Source: Aquimarina mycalae
GTDB taxonomy: Bacteria; Bacteroidota; Bacteroidia; Flavobacteriales; Flavobacteriaceae
Assembly (NCBI RefSeq): GCF_029906345.1
Contig: NZ_JARYGY010000006.1
Coordinates: 248,001 to 312,000, forward strand
Length of the DNA: 64,000 nt
Direction: 5' to 3'
Within the stretch, counting starts at the first letter, position 1; each line of letters starts with the position of its first letter. Made by a program: the position numbers and the translations under genes. This document shows positions 1-7,855 of the stretch, piece by piece. A model generated the notes under the pieces. The model was not told where the DNA came from, made no database searches, and saw only the letters and a program-made list of their open reading frames with translations.

Positions 1-529
1 CATCAAACACACTGGATTTGCGAAAAACCAGAATTGGAAAAACAAGACTTAGAGGAACATAAAGATATATTCCTGGCAGTATACACAATGCAAGTCCAAT
101 CATAGTCATTATAGATGAAAGAATAGCCAGACCCATAATACTTCCCAGATCTTTCTTTACACCATCTACTACAAGTTGTTGATCTATTACTCCATCATGA
201 TCTATATAAACTTTGATGTAATGTAAAACAGTGCCAAAAATTAATCCATAAAATAATAGAACACTTACTAGCATAATCAAAACTGATATTATTAAGCTTC
301 CAGAATTAAATAGTTCTGAACCTCCACCGATATTAAACGGATCCATAAGATTAGATGAAGCATAGGTATAATATCCGATTGATAGCAAAAGAATTATAAA
401 AACAACACCTGATGTTTTAAGTAATACTGAAAATAACGTTTTGAAGTTAGTTCTTAAAAATGCAAATACATCTGTAAGAATATCTCCAAGTTCTCTTTTC
501 TTTTTAAAATCTATGTATTGATTGTTCAT
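1..529 (-). CDS. Partial integral membrane protein (C-terminus outside window)
   Basis: The gene starts at the ATG read leftwards from base 529 and runs off the window, leaving 176 residues beginning MNNQYIDFKKKRELGDIL. After a basic, soluble N-terminus there are about three to four hydrophobic segments (around residues 30-55, 80-105 and 125-165), so it is an inner-membrane protein. Its ATG overlaps the TGA of the SpoIIM-like gene in an ATGA arrangement, so the two are translationally coupled. In other Bacteroidota, SpoIIM-like and RDD genes lie beside DUF4129, MoxR and DUF58 genes; a conserved membrane protein at this place fits, but I cannot assign a family or a function. Confidence 0.75.
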   Translation of the reverse strand, partial: MNNQYIDFKKKRELGDILTDVFAFLRTNFKTLFSVLLKTSGVVFIILLLSIGYYTYASSNLMDPFNIGGGSELFNSGSLIISVLIMLVSVLLFYGLIFGTVLHYIKVYIDHDGVIDQQLVVDGVKKDLGSIMGLAILSSIMTMIGLALCILPGIYLYVPLSLVFPILVFRKSSVFD

Positions 530-1485
530 AGTAATGATTTTTTATATAATTGTCTGGGGTAGATTACGTAATAAAAAAGAATTAGCCCTAAGGACCCACC
601 AATAATTAGAATTGCTAGCCAATCTGGCATTTCTGTATGTCGTGTTACAAAGCCTTCTAGAAACCCTGCAATAATAAAAAATGGGATGGTGCTAATCACA
701 ATTTTCAATCCTGCTTTTACACCTTTTACAAAAGAAGTAAGTCTGGTATAAGTTTTAGGAAACAAAATAGAATTACCAACCACTAATCCAGCACAACCTG
801 CAATAATAATAACCGATATCTCGATGGTTCCATGAATCCAAATGGTTCTGACGCTTTCCCATAAAAGTCCTTTCTCATAAAAGAAATATTGAAAAGAACC
901 TAACATGATAAAGTTTTGCATGAGCATAAAAATAGTGCCAATACCTAACGTGATACCTAATATAAAACAGTTCAATGCTACTCTAATGTTGTTTATTGTA
1001 ATCCCTAGAAACATATTCGTTTCTCCCATTTTCTTATAAACAGCCATAGGATCATCGTTCTCAATATTTTCTAGCGTCATATTTACGTATCCGTCACCTA
1101 AAATAGATCTTACAAAAGCTCCATCTGTTGCAGAAGAGTATACTCCAATAGCTGTAAAAAGCGCAGAAACTAAAAATGCAATTAACAGTTGACGTTGATA
1201 TTTATAAAATTCTAAGGGAAATTCTTTAACCCAGAACGAATAGAAACGATTTTTCTTTTCCTTTTTAGTTTTATAGATTTTTTGATGAGCGTTTGAAGCT
1301 AGTCCGTTTAAGTAGTTGAATGTTTGGCTGTTAGGGTAGAAAGTTCTTGCGTAACTCAAATGATCTGTTATCTCAATGTATAAACTGGAGAGTTCATCTG
1401 GAGTAATTTGTGCATTATTAAGCAGAACACTTTCAAATTTTAACCATTTATCTTTATTTTGCTTCACAAAAGCCGCCTCACGCAT
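526..1485 (-). CDS. Stage II sporulation protein M-like (SpoIIM/DUF95) membrane protein
   Basis: The 319-residue protein has a soluble N-terminus of about 100 residues (MREAAFVKQNKDKWLKFE) followed by five or six hydrophobic segments between residues 100 and 310. Typical of the SpoIIM/DUF95 family are the NNIRVALNCFILGITLGIGT segment and the IWIHGTIEISVIIIAGCAGL segment (residues about 165-240). The family was named in Bacillus, where it helps dissolve septal peptidoglycan in the engulfing cell, but this organism is not expected to sporulate, so a general envelope role is more likely. The gene is coupled to the downstream membrane gene by a 4-base overlap and is divergent from the RDD gene, 36 bases away. 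Confidence 0.85.
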   Translation of the reverse strand: MREAAFVKQNKDKWLKFESVLLNNAQITPDELSSLYIEITDHLSYARTFYPNSQTFNYLNGLASNAHQKIYKTKKEKKNRFYSFWVKEFPLEFYKYQRQLLIAFLVSALFTAIGVYSSATDGAFVRSILGDGYVNMTLENIENDDPMAVYKKMGETNMFLGITINNIRVALNCFILGITLGIGTIFMLMQNFIMLGSFQYFFYEKGLLWESVRTIWIHGTIEISVIIIAGCAGLVVGNSILFPKTYTRLTSFVKGVKAGLKIVISTIPFFIIAGFLEGFVTRHTEMPDWLAILIIGGSLGLILFYYVIYPRQLYKKSLL

Positions 1486-1521
1486 GGATCAAAAATTAGG
1501 AGCTTCAAAGAAACATAATTA

Positions 1522-2238
1522 ATGGATAATTTTCAAATAGAAACAGCGCAAAATGTAAGCATTCAACAAAATGCTGCAGGAATAGGGGAACGAATCTTAG
1601 CATATTTGATCGATCTTCTGATTATTATCGCTTATTTTATCGTTACACTTTTTTTTATCGGAGTTTTGGATTTGGATGTTGGAGACCAATGGGCTTTTTG
1701 GTTAATGATAGGTCTTCCTCCTTTTTTATATTTTCTGTTATGGGAAACTTTTTGGAACGGAAGAACTCCAGGAAAAGTTTCTATGAAACTTAGAGTAGTA
1801 CGATTAGATGGTTCCAGACCAGCGTTTTCTGGATATTTAATTAGATGGTTGCTTAGGTTGTTAGATATTACTTTGGCCTCTGGAGGTATTGCAGTAGTTG
1901 CGATTCTTTTTAAAGGGACAGGACAAAGACTTGGTGATATGGCTGCAGGTACTACGGTAATAAGTGAAAAACAAAAGGTAAAGTTTCATCAAACGATTTT
2001 GGTGGATATACCAGATGATTATATGCCTTTATATCCTCAAGTAACTGTATTTAGTGATGTAGAGATGCGTAAAATAAAAGGAATCTATCAGGATGCAAGA
2101 AGAAATGGAAATCATAATATTATTCTGCAACTAGCAAATAAGGTAAGTGGACTTATGGAGATTACTCCGCAAGAAAAACCAGTGCAATTTCTTTCTAAGG
2201 TACTAGAAGATTATAATTATTATACCCAGAAGCTATAA
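1522..2238 (+). CDS. RDD family membrane protein
   Basis: The 238-residue protein begins with a short polar stretch and then GERILAYLIDLLIIIAYFIV, the first RDD helix carrying the family's Arg and Asp (R-x4-D). A second helix pair and the segment WNGRTPGKVSMKLRVVRLDG follow, which is the conserved loop of the RDD domain. After about residue 150 the protein is soluble, with a hydrophilic C-terminal extension of about 90 residues. RDD proteins are thought to act in membrane transport or stress response; no substrate can be read here. It is divergent from the SpoIIM-like gene, with 36 bases between start codons holding both promoters, an arrangement common in Bacteroidota. Confidence 0.88.
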   Translation: MDNFQIETAQNVSIQQNAAGIGERILAYLIDLLIIIAYFIVTLFFIGVLDLDVGDQWAFWLMIGLPPFLYFLLWETFWNGRTPGKVSMKLRVVRLDGSRPAFSGYLIRWLLRLLDITLASGGIAVVAILFKGTGQRLGDMAAGTTVISEKQKVKFHQTILVDIPDDYMPLYPQVTVFSDVEMRKIKGIYQDARRNGNHNIILQLANKVSGLMEITPQEKPVQFLSKVLEDYNYYTQKL

Positions 2239-2334
2239 AAGAAAAGATTTATTATTTTTTGTAATTGATTACAATAACTTGATTTTTGATTATTTGAAAT
2301 AATTATAATTTGGTACTTTCTCCAAACTCCAAAC

Positions 2335-3102
2335 TTATTTAATCACTTCTGCTTTGATGAATATATTTTCTTTTGGCCATTCACTACTGTCAACGGGAAC
2401 ATTAGAGATTTTGTCTGCAACATTCATTCCTTTCACTACTTTACCAAATATTGTATGTTCTCCATCTAAATGATAGGCTCCTTGTTTAGCAATCACTATA
2501 AAAAATTCATAAGGAGTAGAACGATTAGAAGGGTTGTTAACCCATTGCTTGGATAACGCAACTGCACCTCGATTATGCTTTAGCCCTTTTATAGGTTCTT
2601 GTGGTAATGTATAGTCGCCAATATCGAAACGTTTTTGGGCCATTTGTTTACGATCACTGTTTCCTCCCTGAATTACAAAACCTTTGGCCACACGATAAAA
2701 GAAAGTTTCATCAAAATACTTTTGTTTTACCAAATAAATAAAATTAGCACGATGAACTGGAGATTCTGTGTAGAGTTTTATATGAATTTCTCCATATGTA
2801 GTATTAATACGTACAAGAGTTTCAGGATTTTCTTCACCATATTGTAAAAGAAAATCTTTCATATTTTGGTTTGTAAGTTTAAAAGATTCCTTCTCAGGTA
2901 CTGTTAAACTATCATTTTTTTGTGTTGCGTCATCTACTAAAGTATCTGTCTTATTTATCGTTTTTTTTACTTCAATACTATCTTTCTTAGAAACAGCGTG
3001 CTGTTTATTTTTTTTAGAATGTGTATCTTCACAACTACAGAATATAAAAAAAACTATAAAACTATATACTAAAATTACTCTGGTAAATGACATTCGAAAC
3101 AT
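2335..3102 (-). CDS. Peptidyl-prolyl cis-trans isomerase, cyclophilin type, lipoprotein
   Basis: This 255-residue protein has an N-terminal hydrophobic segment ending VFFIFCSCED, a lipobox-like site at Cys22 or Cys24, so it is probably anchored in the envelope. A Lys/Ser/Thr-rich linker follows (residues about 27-75). The cyclophilin domain (about 100-255) shows NFIYLVKQKYFDETFFYRVA, GFVIQGGNSD and the HTIFGKVVKGMNVADKI segment of the family. It would catalyse proline isomerisation during folding of envelope proteins. The start could also be the Met at base 3093 (residue 4), which leaves a better signal peptide. Either start overlaps the start of the divergent NUDIX gene, so the two 5' ends are physically shared. 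Confidence 0.9.
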   Translation of the reverse strand: MFRMSFTRVILVYSFIVFFIFCSCEDTHSKKNKQHAVSKKDSIEVKKTINKTDTLVDDATQKNDSLTVPEKESFKLTNQNMKDFLLQYGEENPETLVRINTTYGEIHIKLYTESPVHRANFIYLVKQKYFDETFFYRVAKGFVIQGGNSDRKQMAQKRFDIGDYTLPQEPIKGLKHNRGAVALSKQWVNNPSNRSTPYEFFIVIAKQGAYHLDGEHTIFGKVVKGMNVADKISNVPVDSSEWPKENIFIKAEVIK

Positions 3103-3731
3103 TTAAAAATTTGATTCCAAAAATACAGAAAATGTCAGTACCGGGAGAATCTTCTCATTTTATTATGGCTCCTGAAATCAGAAGACAAGAGCTTTATAAA
3201 ATTAAAATCGAAGAACAGAATCCCAGGAATGCTGCAGTATTGATGCTTTTTTACCCTAAAGAAGATCAGGCGTATTTGGCATTGATTTTACGTCCAACAT
3301 ATGAAGGGGTGCATTCTGGGCAAGTAGCATTGCCAGGTGGTAAAGTAGAGGAATTTGATGAAAATTATGAGTCTGCTGCATTGCGGGAAACTTGGGAAGA
3401 AATTGGTGTTAAATCAGATACGGTAGATGTACTGAAACATTTAACTAAGGTTTATATTCCTCCATCCAATTTTTGGGTACATCCTTTTCTTGGATTGACT
3501 AAAAAGATGCCAGATTTTGTTTGCCAGGAAGAAGAAGTGGCTGCCGTGATAGAGGTATCAGTGGCACAATTACTAGATGAAAGCAATGTGGTATCTAAAA
3601 AATTATCAACTTCTTATGCAGAAAATATCGAAGTACCTTCCTTTGAATTAAACGGTTACGTTGTTTGGGGTGCTACGGCAATGATGCTTAGTGAACTTAA
3701 AACCTTCCTAAAATCTGCGTTAGATGCATGA
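3087..3731 (+). CDS. NUDIX hydrolase, probable CoA pyrophosphatase
   Basis: The 214-residue protein carries the coenzyme-A-type NUDIX signature: LILRPTYEGVHSGQVALPGG (about residues 69-88) runs straight into a NUDIX box GGKVEEFDENYESAALRE with catalytic Glu pairs in TWEEIGV. The VHSGQVALPGG upstream motif is what separates the NudL/CoA diphosphatase group from other NUDIX enzymes. The expected reaction is cleavage of CoA (or oxidised CoA) into phosphopantetheine and 3',5'-ADP, needing Mg or Mn. The MTFETFKNLIPKIQK start is typical for the family, which supports the ATG at 3087 although it overlaps the start of the divergent cyclophilin gene by 16 bases. Confidence 0.88.
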   Translation: MTFETFKNLIPKIQKMSVPGESSHFIMAPEIRRQELYKIKIEEQNPRNAAVLMLFYPKEDQAYLALILRPTYEGVHSGQVALPGGKVEEFDENYESAALRETWEEIGVKSDTVDVLKHLTKVYIPPSNFWVHPFLGLTKKMPDFVCQEEEVAAVIEVSVAQLLDESNVVSKKLSTSYAENIEVPSFELNGYVVWGATAMMLSELKTFLKSALDA

Positions 3732-3899
3732 TTTTGTATATTTGGCTCCTGTTTTCTTCTGAATATTTAGAAGAATTTAACTGAAATGTTATCTGTTATT
3801 TAATTAATTGTGATTAGTTTTAAGTATAACTAATTGATAATAAGTTGCATTGGTTTGCGCTTTAGAGAATAATAGAGACAGAAAAATTGAAATTATTTT

Positions 3900-4703
3900 A
3901 TGGGGTTATTTAAAAGAAATCCTTTTGGACATATTTTATTCCTAAAAAAATGGCTCATCCGTATTATGGGTACTATGACTCATAGACGTTATCGTGGTTT
4001 TAACGAATTACAAATAGAAGGAAGCGAAATTTTTAAAAACCTTCCTGATAATAATGTGTTGTTTGTTTCTAATCATCAGACCTATTTTGCTGATGTAGTT
4101 GCAATGTTTCATGTGTTTAATGCAAGTTTAAGTGGTCGTACTGATTCTATAAAAAATGTAGGCTATTTATGGCAACCTAAGCTTAATCTATATTATGTAG
4201 CTGCAAAAGAAACCATGAATGCTGGTTTATTGGCAAGAATATTATCATATGCTGGAGCGATTACTGTAGAAAGAACTTGGAGAGAAAAAGGAAAGGATGT
4301 TAATCGTCAGGTAAAGATGAGCGACATTACGAATATAAAAAGAGCATTAGAGGATGGCTGGGTGATTACATTTCCGCAAGGAACAACCAAACCTTTTAAA
4401 CCTATCCGTAAAGGTACTGCCCATATTATTAGACAATATAAACCAATTGTGATTCCGATTGTTATTGATGGTTTTAGAAGATCTTTTGATAAAAAAGGTA
4501 TAAGAATCAAAAAACGAGGAATTCTTCAATCAATGGTTATCAAAGAACCTCTGGATATCGATTACGAAAACGATTCTATTGATGATATTGTAGGCAAACT
4601 AGAATATGCAATAGAACAACATTCATCCTTTCTTAAAGTAATTCCACAAGAAGAATTAGAAGCTGAAGAAGAATTAAATAAAAAACGACAATGGGAGTAT
4701 TAA
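3900..4703 (+). CDS. 1-acyl-sn-glycerol-3-phosphate acyltransferase (PlsC-like)
   Basis: The 267-residue protein shows an acyltransferase fold: block I VSNHQTYFADVVAM (about residues 56-69), block II with GAITVERTWREKGKD and block III FPQGTT. It would acylate a lysophosphatidate-like acceptor at the cytoplasmic membrane in phospholipid synthesis. Two details are off-canon: block I reads H-x5-D rather than H-x4-D, and block III reads FPQGTT rather than FPEGTR. The first is a one-residue insertion between the catalytic pair. It may be a subgroup of the family in Flavobacteriia with a different acceptor; the fold assignment is sure, the exact substrate is not. The gene stands alone, 168 bases after the NUDIX gene. 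Confidence 0.82.
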   Translation: MGLFKRNPFGHILFLKKWLIRIMGTMTHRRYRGFNELQIEGSEIFKNLPDNNVLFVSNHQTYFADVVAMFHVFNASLSGRTDSIKNVGYLWQPKLNLYYVAAKETMNAGLLARILSYAGAITVERTWREKGKDVNRQVKMSDITNIKRALEDGWVITFPQGTTKPFKPIRKGTAHIIRQYKPIVIPIVIDGFRRSFDKKGIRIKKRGILQSMVIKEPLDIDYENDSIDDIVGKLEYAIEQHSSFLKVIPQEELEAEEELNKKRQWEY

Positions 4704-5133
4704 TTTTTCAAATTCCTATTATGCTTTTTGTTAGCTAGCTAACATTTTTGATCATACCACTCTGTTAAGATATTCTTGTAAGAGTGTTAATGTTTTTGTA
4801 AACTACATAAAGCGATTGTTCTTTTTTTTGTTTGAAAAACACTTATAGTGTATTGATTTTCAATGTACTATACGTTTTTTTTTATGCCGCTATCCTATGT
4901 GATGTTTTAGGGTAGGTTGTAAGTAACCAAATATCCAAACGTACCAAATATCAGTCAAAGTACTTAGAACTAATACGCCCACTTTTCTTAAGTATTACAT
5001 TGTATTCGGCCGAATATATAGTGAGCAAAAAGTAACTGATCATTGTCTTATTTTACTTAAAAAGATGACATTAAGGTTATCAAAACTTGAGATAATGAAT
5101 TGTAGCATAAACACAAAACTCAAAAAAGATAAA
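4704..5133. other. Long intergenic region before the beta-propeller lipoprotein
   Basis: These 430 bases hold no supported gene. The only structure I see is the 14-base perfect palindrome at 5003-5016, listed separately. I find no complete TAnnTTTG box here. An upstream in-frame start at 5065 for the next gene is possible but would place a long polar stretch ahead of its signal peptide, so I treat 5065-5133 as non-coding leader. Confidence 0.5.
5003..5016. promoter_or_regulatory. Perfect 14-bp palindrome, candidate operator
   Basis: The sequence TATTCGGCCGAATA is identical to its reverse complement. It lies 118 bases before the likely start of the beta-propeller lipoprotein and has a GC-rich core in otherwise very AT-rich surroundings. 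It is followed by an AT run (tatata), not a T tract, and has no loop, so a terminator is unlikely. A dimeric repressor site is the simplest reading, but no regulator can be named. Confidence 0.4.
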
Positions 5134-6510
5134 ATGAAAAATTTAAAATTAAGCTTATATACGCTTTTGGCCGTAATATTGATATTTACATCTTGTAGTG
5201 ATGATGATGATTTTATTTCTGATGGAGGAGGTGAGGAGACTACCGATTTTGTAGGAGCAGTATATGCAATGACAAATGGTAGCGGACAAGTACCTGGCAA
5301 TGTTCAGGGAGCTAATACAATCATCTCTTATGGTAGAAATTCTGATGGGACATTAACGCCAATTGGCCCAGTTCCAACTGGTGGGAATGGAGGAGATTTT
5401 GATGGAGGAGAAGGCCTGGATCCTCTTATTTCTGCCTATGCGCTTACAAAAACTGATGATAATAAAAATTTATTGGCAGTAAATGCAGGTAGTAATACAA
5501 TTACTTCATTTAATATTCAGGATGACTTTTCTCTTCAAGCGGCTGGTTCACCTCAGTCAACTGGAGCAGATGGTCCTAACAGTATTGCCTATACCTCTAG
5601 TAATGCAGATGGTGTTAAAGGAATAGTGTATGTATCTAATATAACAAGAGCAGAGTTTTTGGCTGCTGGAGAACCTGCTCAACAAGGAACTATTACTGGG
5701 TTTTGGTTATTAGAGGATGGAACTTTGTCTCCAATTGCAGGATCTACAAGAAATTTAGCGAATAGACCTTCTGCTGTTCAGTTTTCGCCAGATGGTAATT
5801 GGCTTGTAGTTGCATCAATTAATGCAGGTGCATCAGGATTAGCATCAGGAAGCGAAGATGAACTTGTAGTATATGGGGTAAACCCTGATGGAACTTTATC
5901 AGCAAATCAAGTAGCTGGGGCAACATCAACTTTAAGAGATAATACTGAAGGAAGAAACCTTCCTTCTGCTATAGGATTTCAGATTGTAGGTAATAACTAT
6001 GTGGTAGTTACAGAAGCAAGAGAATTTCAGCCCGATGGCACACCACCAGCGTTTCCTGCGTTGCAAGATGGTTCTGTATCCACATGGCAAATCCAAGGCG
6101 ATGGAAGCTTGAGTCCGATAAGTTTAGATGTTCGATCGGGAGAAGGAAATACTGGAAGAACGGCATGTTGGTTGGATTTTACAGCTGATGGAAACACCTT
6201 CTTTGTATCTAATGCAATAGAAGCAGGATTAGCATCGTATAGTTTTAATAATGGTGTAGTAGAATTAATAGATCAAGCGGCTGCTTCAGGAACAGGAACT
6301 GGTGGAGCTGATAATGGACCTGATGCATTTGCAAGTACTGATGGATGGATTGATATGTGGATATCTGATGATGGTCAGTATTTATACCAATTATATGGAT
6401 TAGACGGAACTATTGGAATTTATAGGGTAAATGGTCAATCTTTAGAATTTATTGCAGAAGAATCAGGAAATCTTCCTGATACCAATACACAAGGTATTGT
6501 AGCCATATAG
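5134..6510 (+). CDS. Beta-propeller lipoprotein, lactonase/3-carboxymuconate cyclase-like
   Basis: From the ATG at 5134 the protein has 458 residues. It starts MKNLKLSLYTLLAVILIF followed by TSCSDDDD, a lipoprotein signal whose acidic +2 residues are typical of surface-exposed Bacteroidota lipoproteins. The body is built from repeats around 60 residues long with phrases such as YGRNSDGTLTPIGPVP, YGVNPDGTLS and WQIQGDGSLSPIS, the DGTL-x-PI pattern of seven-bladed 6-phosphogluconolactonase-like propellers. Whether it has lactonase activity is unknown; many such proteins are uncharacterised. I chose 5134 over the in-frame ATG at 5065 because it starts directly with the signal peptide. A hairpin terminator follows at 6551. 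Confidence 0.75.
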   Translation: MKNLKLSLYTLLAVILIFTSCSDDDDFISDGGGEETTDFVGAVYAMTNGSGQVPGNVQGANTIISYGRNSDGTLTPIGPVPTGGNGGDFDGGEGLDPLISAYALTKTDDNKNLLAVNAGSNTITSFNIQDDFSLQAAGSPQSTGADGPNSIAYTSSNADGVKGIVYVSNITRAEFLAAGEPAQQGTITGFWLLEDGTLSPIAGSTRNLANRPSAVQFSPDGNWLVVASINAGASGLASGSEDELVVYGVNPDGTLSANQVAGATSTLRDNTEGRNLPSAIGFQIVGNNYVVVTEAREFQPDGTPPAFPALQDGSVSTWQIQGDGSLSPISLDVRSGEGNTGRTACWLDFTADGNTFFVSNAIEAGLASYSFNNGVVELIDQAAASGTGTGGADNGPDAFASTDGWIDMWISDDGQYLYQLYGLDGTIGIYRVNGQSLEFIAEESGNLPDTNTQGIVAI

Positions 6511-6550
6511 AAAAGTAATTGTAGTTTTAGTAATTATTATTTTTTCCGAG

Positions 6551-6586
6551 AAAGCCAAAAGATCTAATGACCTTTTGGCTTTTTTA
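6551..6586 (+). terminator. Rho-independent terminator after the propeller lipoprotein
   Basis: An 11-bp stem AAAGCCAAAAG / CTTTTGGCTTT (6551-6561 with 6572-6582) encloses a 10-base loop and runs into a T tract. It lies 40 bases after the stop codon of the plus-strand lipoprotein gene and before the convergent peptide gene. Confidence 0.8.
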
Positions 6587-6616
6587 TAGTAACTCAATGG
6601 TTATGAAAAAAATCTG

Positions 6617-6799
6617 TTACATGATTTGGCAATATCCCCAATGACAGAAGAATTCTTCATACTCAAAGCCTGGAATTCCATTTAAGGCACTACAATCATT
6701 ATGGCTATAACATTGCATACCTGTATTACCTCCATTCACGGATTTTTGCTCTTTTTTATTTAAAACTTGAGCGCCTTTTAATTGCATTAATTTTTTCAT
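6617..6799 (-). CDS. Double-glycine-leader peptide, four cysteines
   Basis: The 60-residue peptide has a 24-residue leader ending LNKKEQKSVNGG and a 36-residue core with four cysteines spaced C-x5-C-x15-C-x4-C. Leaders of this kind are removed behind the Gly-Gly by C39 peptidase domains of ABC exporters, which also carry the core out of the cell. The core is rich in aromatic residues (EEFFCHWGYC). It is the last of four such genes on this strand; all share the leader type but not the core. No modifying enzyme or exporter lies in the window, so processing would have to be done elsewhere in the genome. A bacteriocin or signalling role is inference. Confidence 0.7.
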   Translation of the reverse strand: MKKLMQLKGAQVLNKKEQKSVNGGNTGMQCYSHNDCSALNGIPGFEYEEFFCHWGYCQIM

Positions 6800-6921
6800 T
6801 TTGTTAAGATTAATTGTTTTTTTATTATTACTGCAAACATTTTAAGACAGTTGCTTTTTCCGTCTATTCCAATTAAAATTCCCCTTGTTTTTAACTCAAA
6901 TTGTTCAAAAAAATATGCTAA

Positions 6922-7122
6922 TTAGATAAATGAGCATATAGAAAGTGTCACGGTGTTTCCGTTGATTATTTTTTCAACTCCACAGCTTCCAGAGCAACAA
7001 TCACTATCGTCGATACATCTTCTGGCTACATTTTGACAGCCAAAAGCACCTCCGTGAATTGATTTTTGATCCTGTTTTTTAAGAACCGTAACTCCGCTTA
7101 CGTTTAAAATTTGGTGAATCAT
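6922..7122 (-). CDS. Double-glycine-leader peptide with knottin-like six-cysteine core
   Basis: The 66-residue peptide has a 25-residue leader ending LKKQDQKSIHGG and a 41-residue core. Its six cysteines are spaced C-x6-C-x5-CC-x3-C-x15-C, the order of an inhibitor cystine knot (the adjacent third and fourth cysteines are the hallmark), with the last loop slightly longer than usual. The leader matches the neighbouring peptides at 6617 and 7190. If exported by a C39-type transporter and oxidised outside, it would form a compact disulfide-rich mini-protein. Target and activity cannot be read from sequence. Confidence 0.72.
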   Translation of the reverse strand: MIHQILNVSGVTVLKKQDQKSIHGGAFGCQNVARRCIDDSDCCSGSCGVEKIINGNTVTLSICSFI

Positions 7123-7189
7123 TTTTGAATATTTTTTAAGTTAGAAATACAATGAGGTTCTCTCTAAGTGATCTTAGAGAGAGTTTTTA

Positions 7190-7342
7190 TTATTTTATGT
7201 GTTCATAACAATGTCCAAAAGAACAACTACCACCACAAAATCTAAGGCAGTCAGCGCCATAATAAATGCCACCTTTAACTGTTTGCTGTTCTTTTTTGTT
7301 TAATGTTGTTACTCCTTTTAATTCTAAAATGTTATTAAGCAT
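7190..7342 (-). CDS. Double-glycine-leader peptide, 50 residues, four cysteines
   Basis: Reading leftwards from the ATG at 7342 gives a 50-residue open frame ending in TAA at 7190. The leader MLNNILELKGV...LNKKEQQTVKGG is nearly the same as those of the peptides at 6617 and 6922, which is the main reason to believe this very short gene. The 25-residue core starts IYYGADC and has four cysteines spaced C-x3-C-x3-C-x4-C. It would be cut after the Gly-Gly and exported by an ABC exporter with a C39 domain. An inverted repeat lies just beyond the stop (about 7162-7183). Confidence 0.7.
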   Translation of the reverse strand: MLNNILELKGVTTLNKKEQQTVKGGIYYGADCLRFCGGSCSFGHCYEHIK

Positions 7343-7502
7343 GATGATATGTTTTATTACCTACTCTATATAAAGGTTTTCGGTTACCCCTTTATCAAAA
7401 TTTATCTAGTAATGATAGTTCTGATTTTGATACTAAAGTAGAAGGTAATCTGAGGTATTAAAAAGGAAGGTTGACCATTTTAAACAAATTAGCCATAAAA
7501 AA

Positions 7503-7523
7503 ACCCTGCAGAATTTGCAGGGT
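7503..7523 (-). terminator. Terminator after the 53-residue peptide gene
   Basis: The 8-bp stem ACCCTGCA / TGCAGGGT (7503-7510 with 7516-7523) has a 5-base loop. Read on the minus strand it is followed by a run of T (the complement of the A run at 7496-7502), 26 bases after the stop codon of the gene at 7549. This ends the first peptide transcript, so the other three peptides probably have their own promoters. Confidence 0.7.
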
Positions 7524-7548
7524 AAGTATTATTCGAAAAAAACTATAT

Positions 7549-7710
7549 TTATTTTTCGTTATAACAAAAATCAATAATCACTCCAGTTTCTTCAGCAAGG
7601 GCACTTGTTAAAACACTAGTTCCTCCTTCTATTTTTCTCATAGCATCTATGTTAATCCTTGCTATTGTTAGCTTTTTGAAGTTGATGTTTTGCGTTTTGT
7701 CTTTTTTCAT
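7549..7710 (-). CDS. Small peptide with lanthipeptide-like double-glycine leader
   Basis: The ATG read leftwards from 7710 opens a 53-residue frame. The N-terminal part contains FKKLTIARINIDAMRKIEGG, which resembles the leader of Bacteroidota class I lanthipeptide precursors (K-L-x-I-x-x-x-I...M-x-x-I-x-GG). The 23-residue core begins TSVLTSALAEETG and has five Ser/Thr and a single Cys, so at most one thioether ring could form. No LanB, LanC or other modifying enzyme is in the window. It is the first of four small peptide genes on this strand and has its own terminator. The call as a real gene rests on the leader similarity; lanthipeptide status is only suggested. Confidence 0.6.
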   Translation of the reverse strand: MKKDKTQNINFKKLTIARINIDAMRKIEGGTSVLTSALAEETGVIIDFCYNEK

Positions 7711-7855
7711 TTTAAAATGATTTAGTTATTTGTTAGTTTTTTTATTGATATCGAAGTACATCAGAATTTTGAAAAATGTATTTCGTTAGAAATATATTTT
7801 ATTTTAAGGATTTATAATAATGGTATATGACTAAATTGTTTAAAATAGCCATGAA

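Noticed and set aside
5065-5133. Longer start for the beta-propeller lipoprotein.
   Set aside because: It would place 23 polar residues before a clear lipoprotein signal peptide.
7162-7183. Inverted repeat CTCTCTAAG / CTTAGAGAG between peptide genes as a terminator.
   Set aside because: The T-rich side is on the plus strand, where no gene ends; on the minus strand, where the peptide gene ends, there is no T run. Kept only as a remark.
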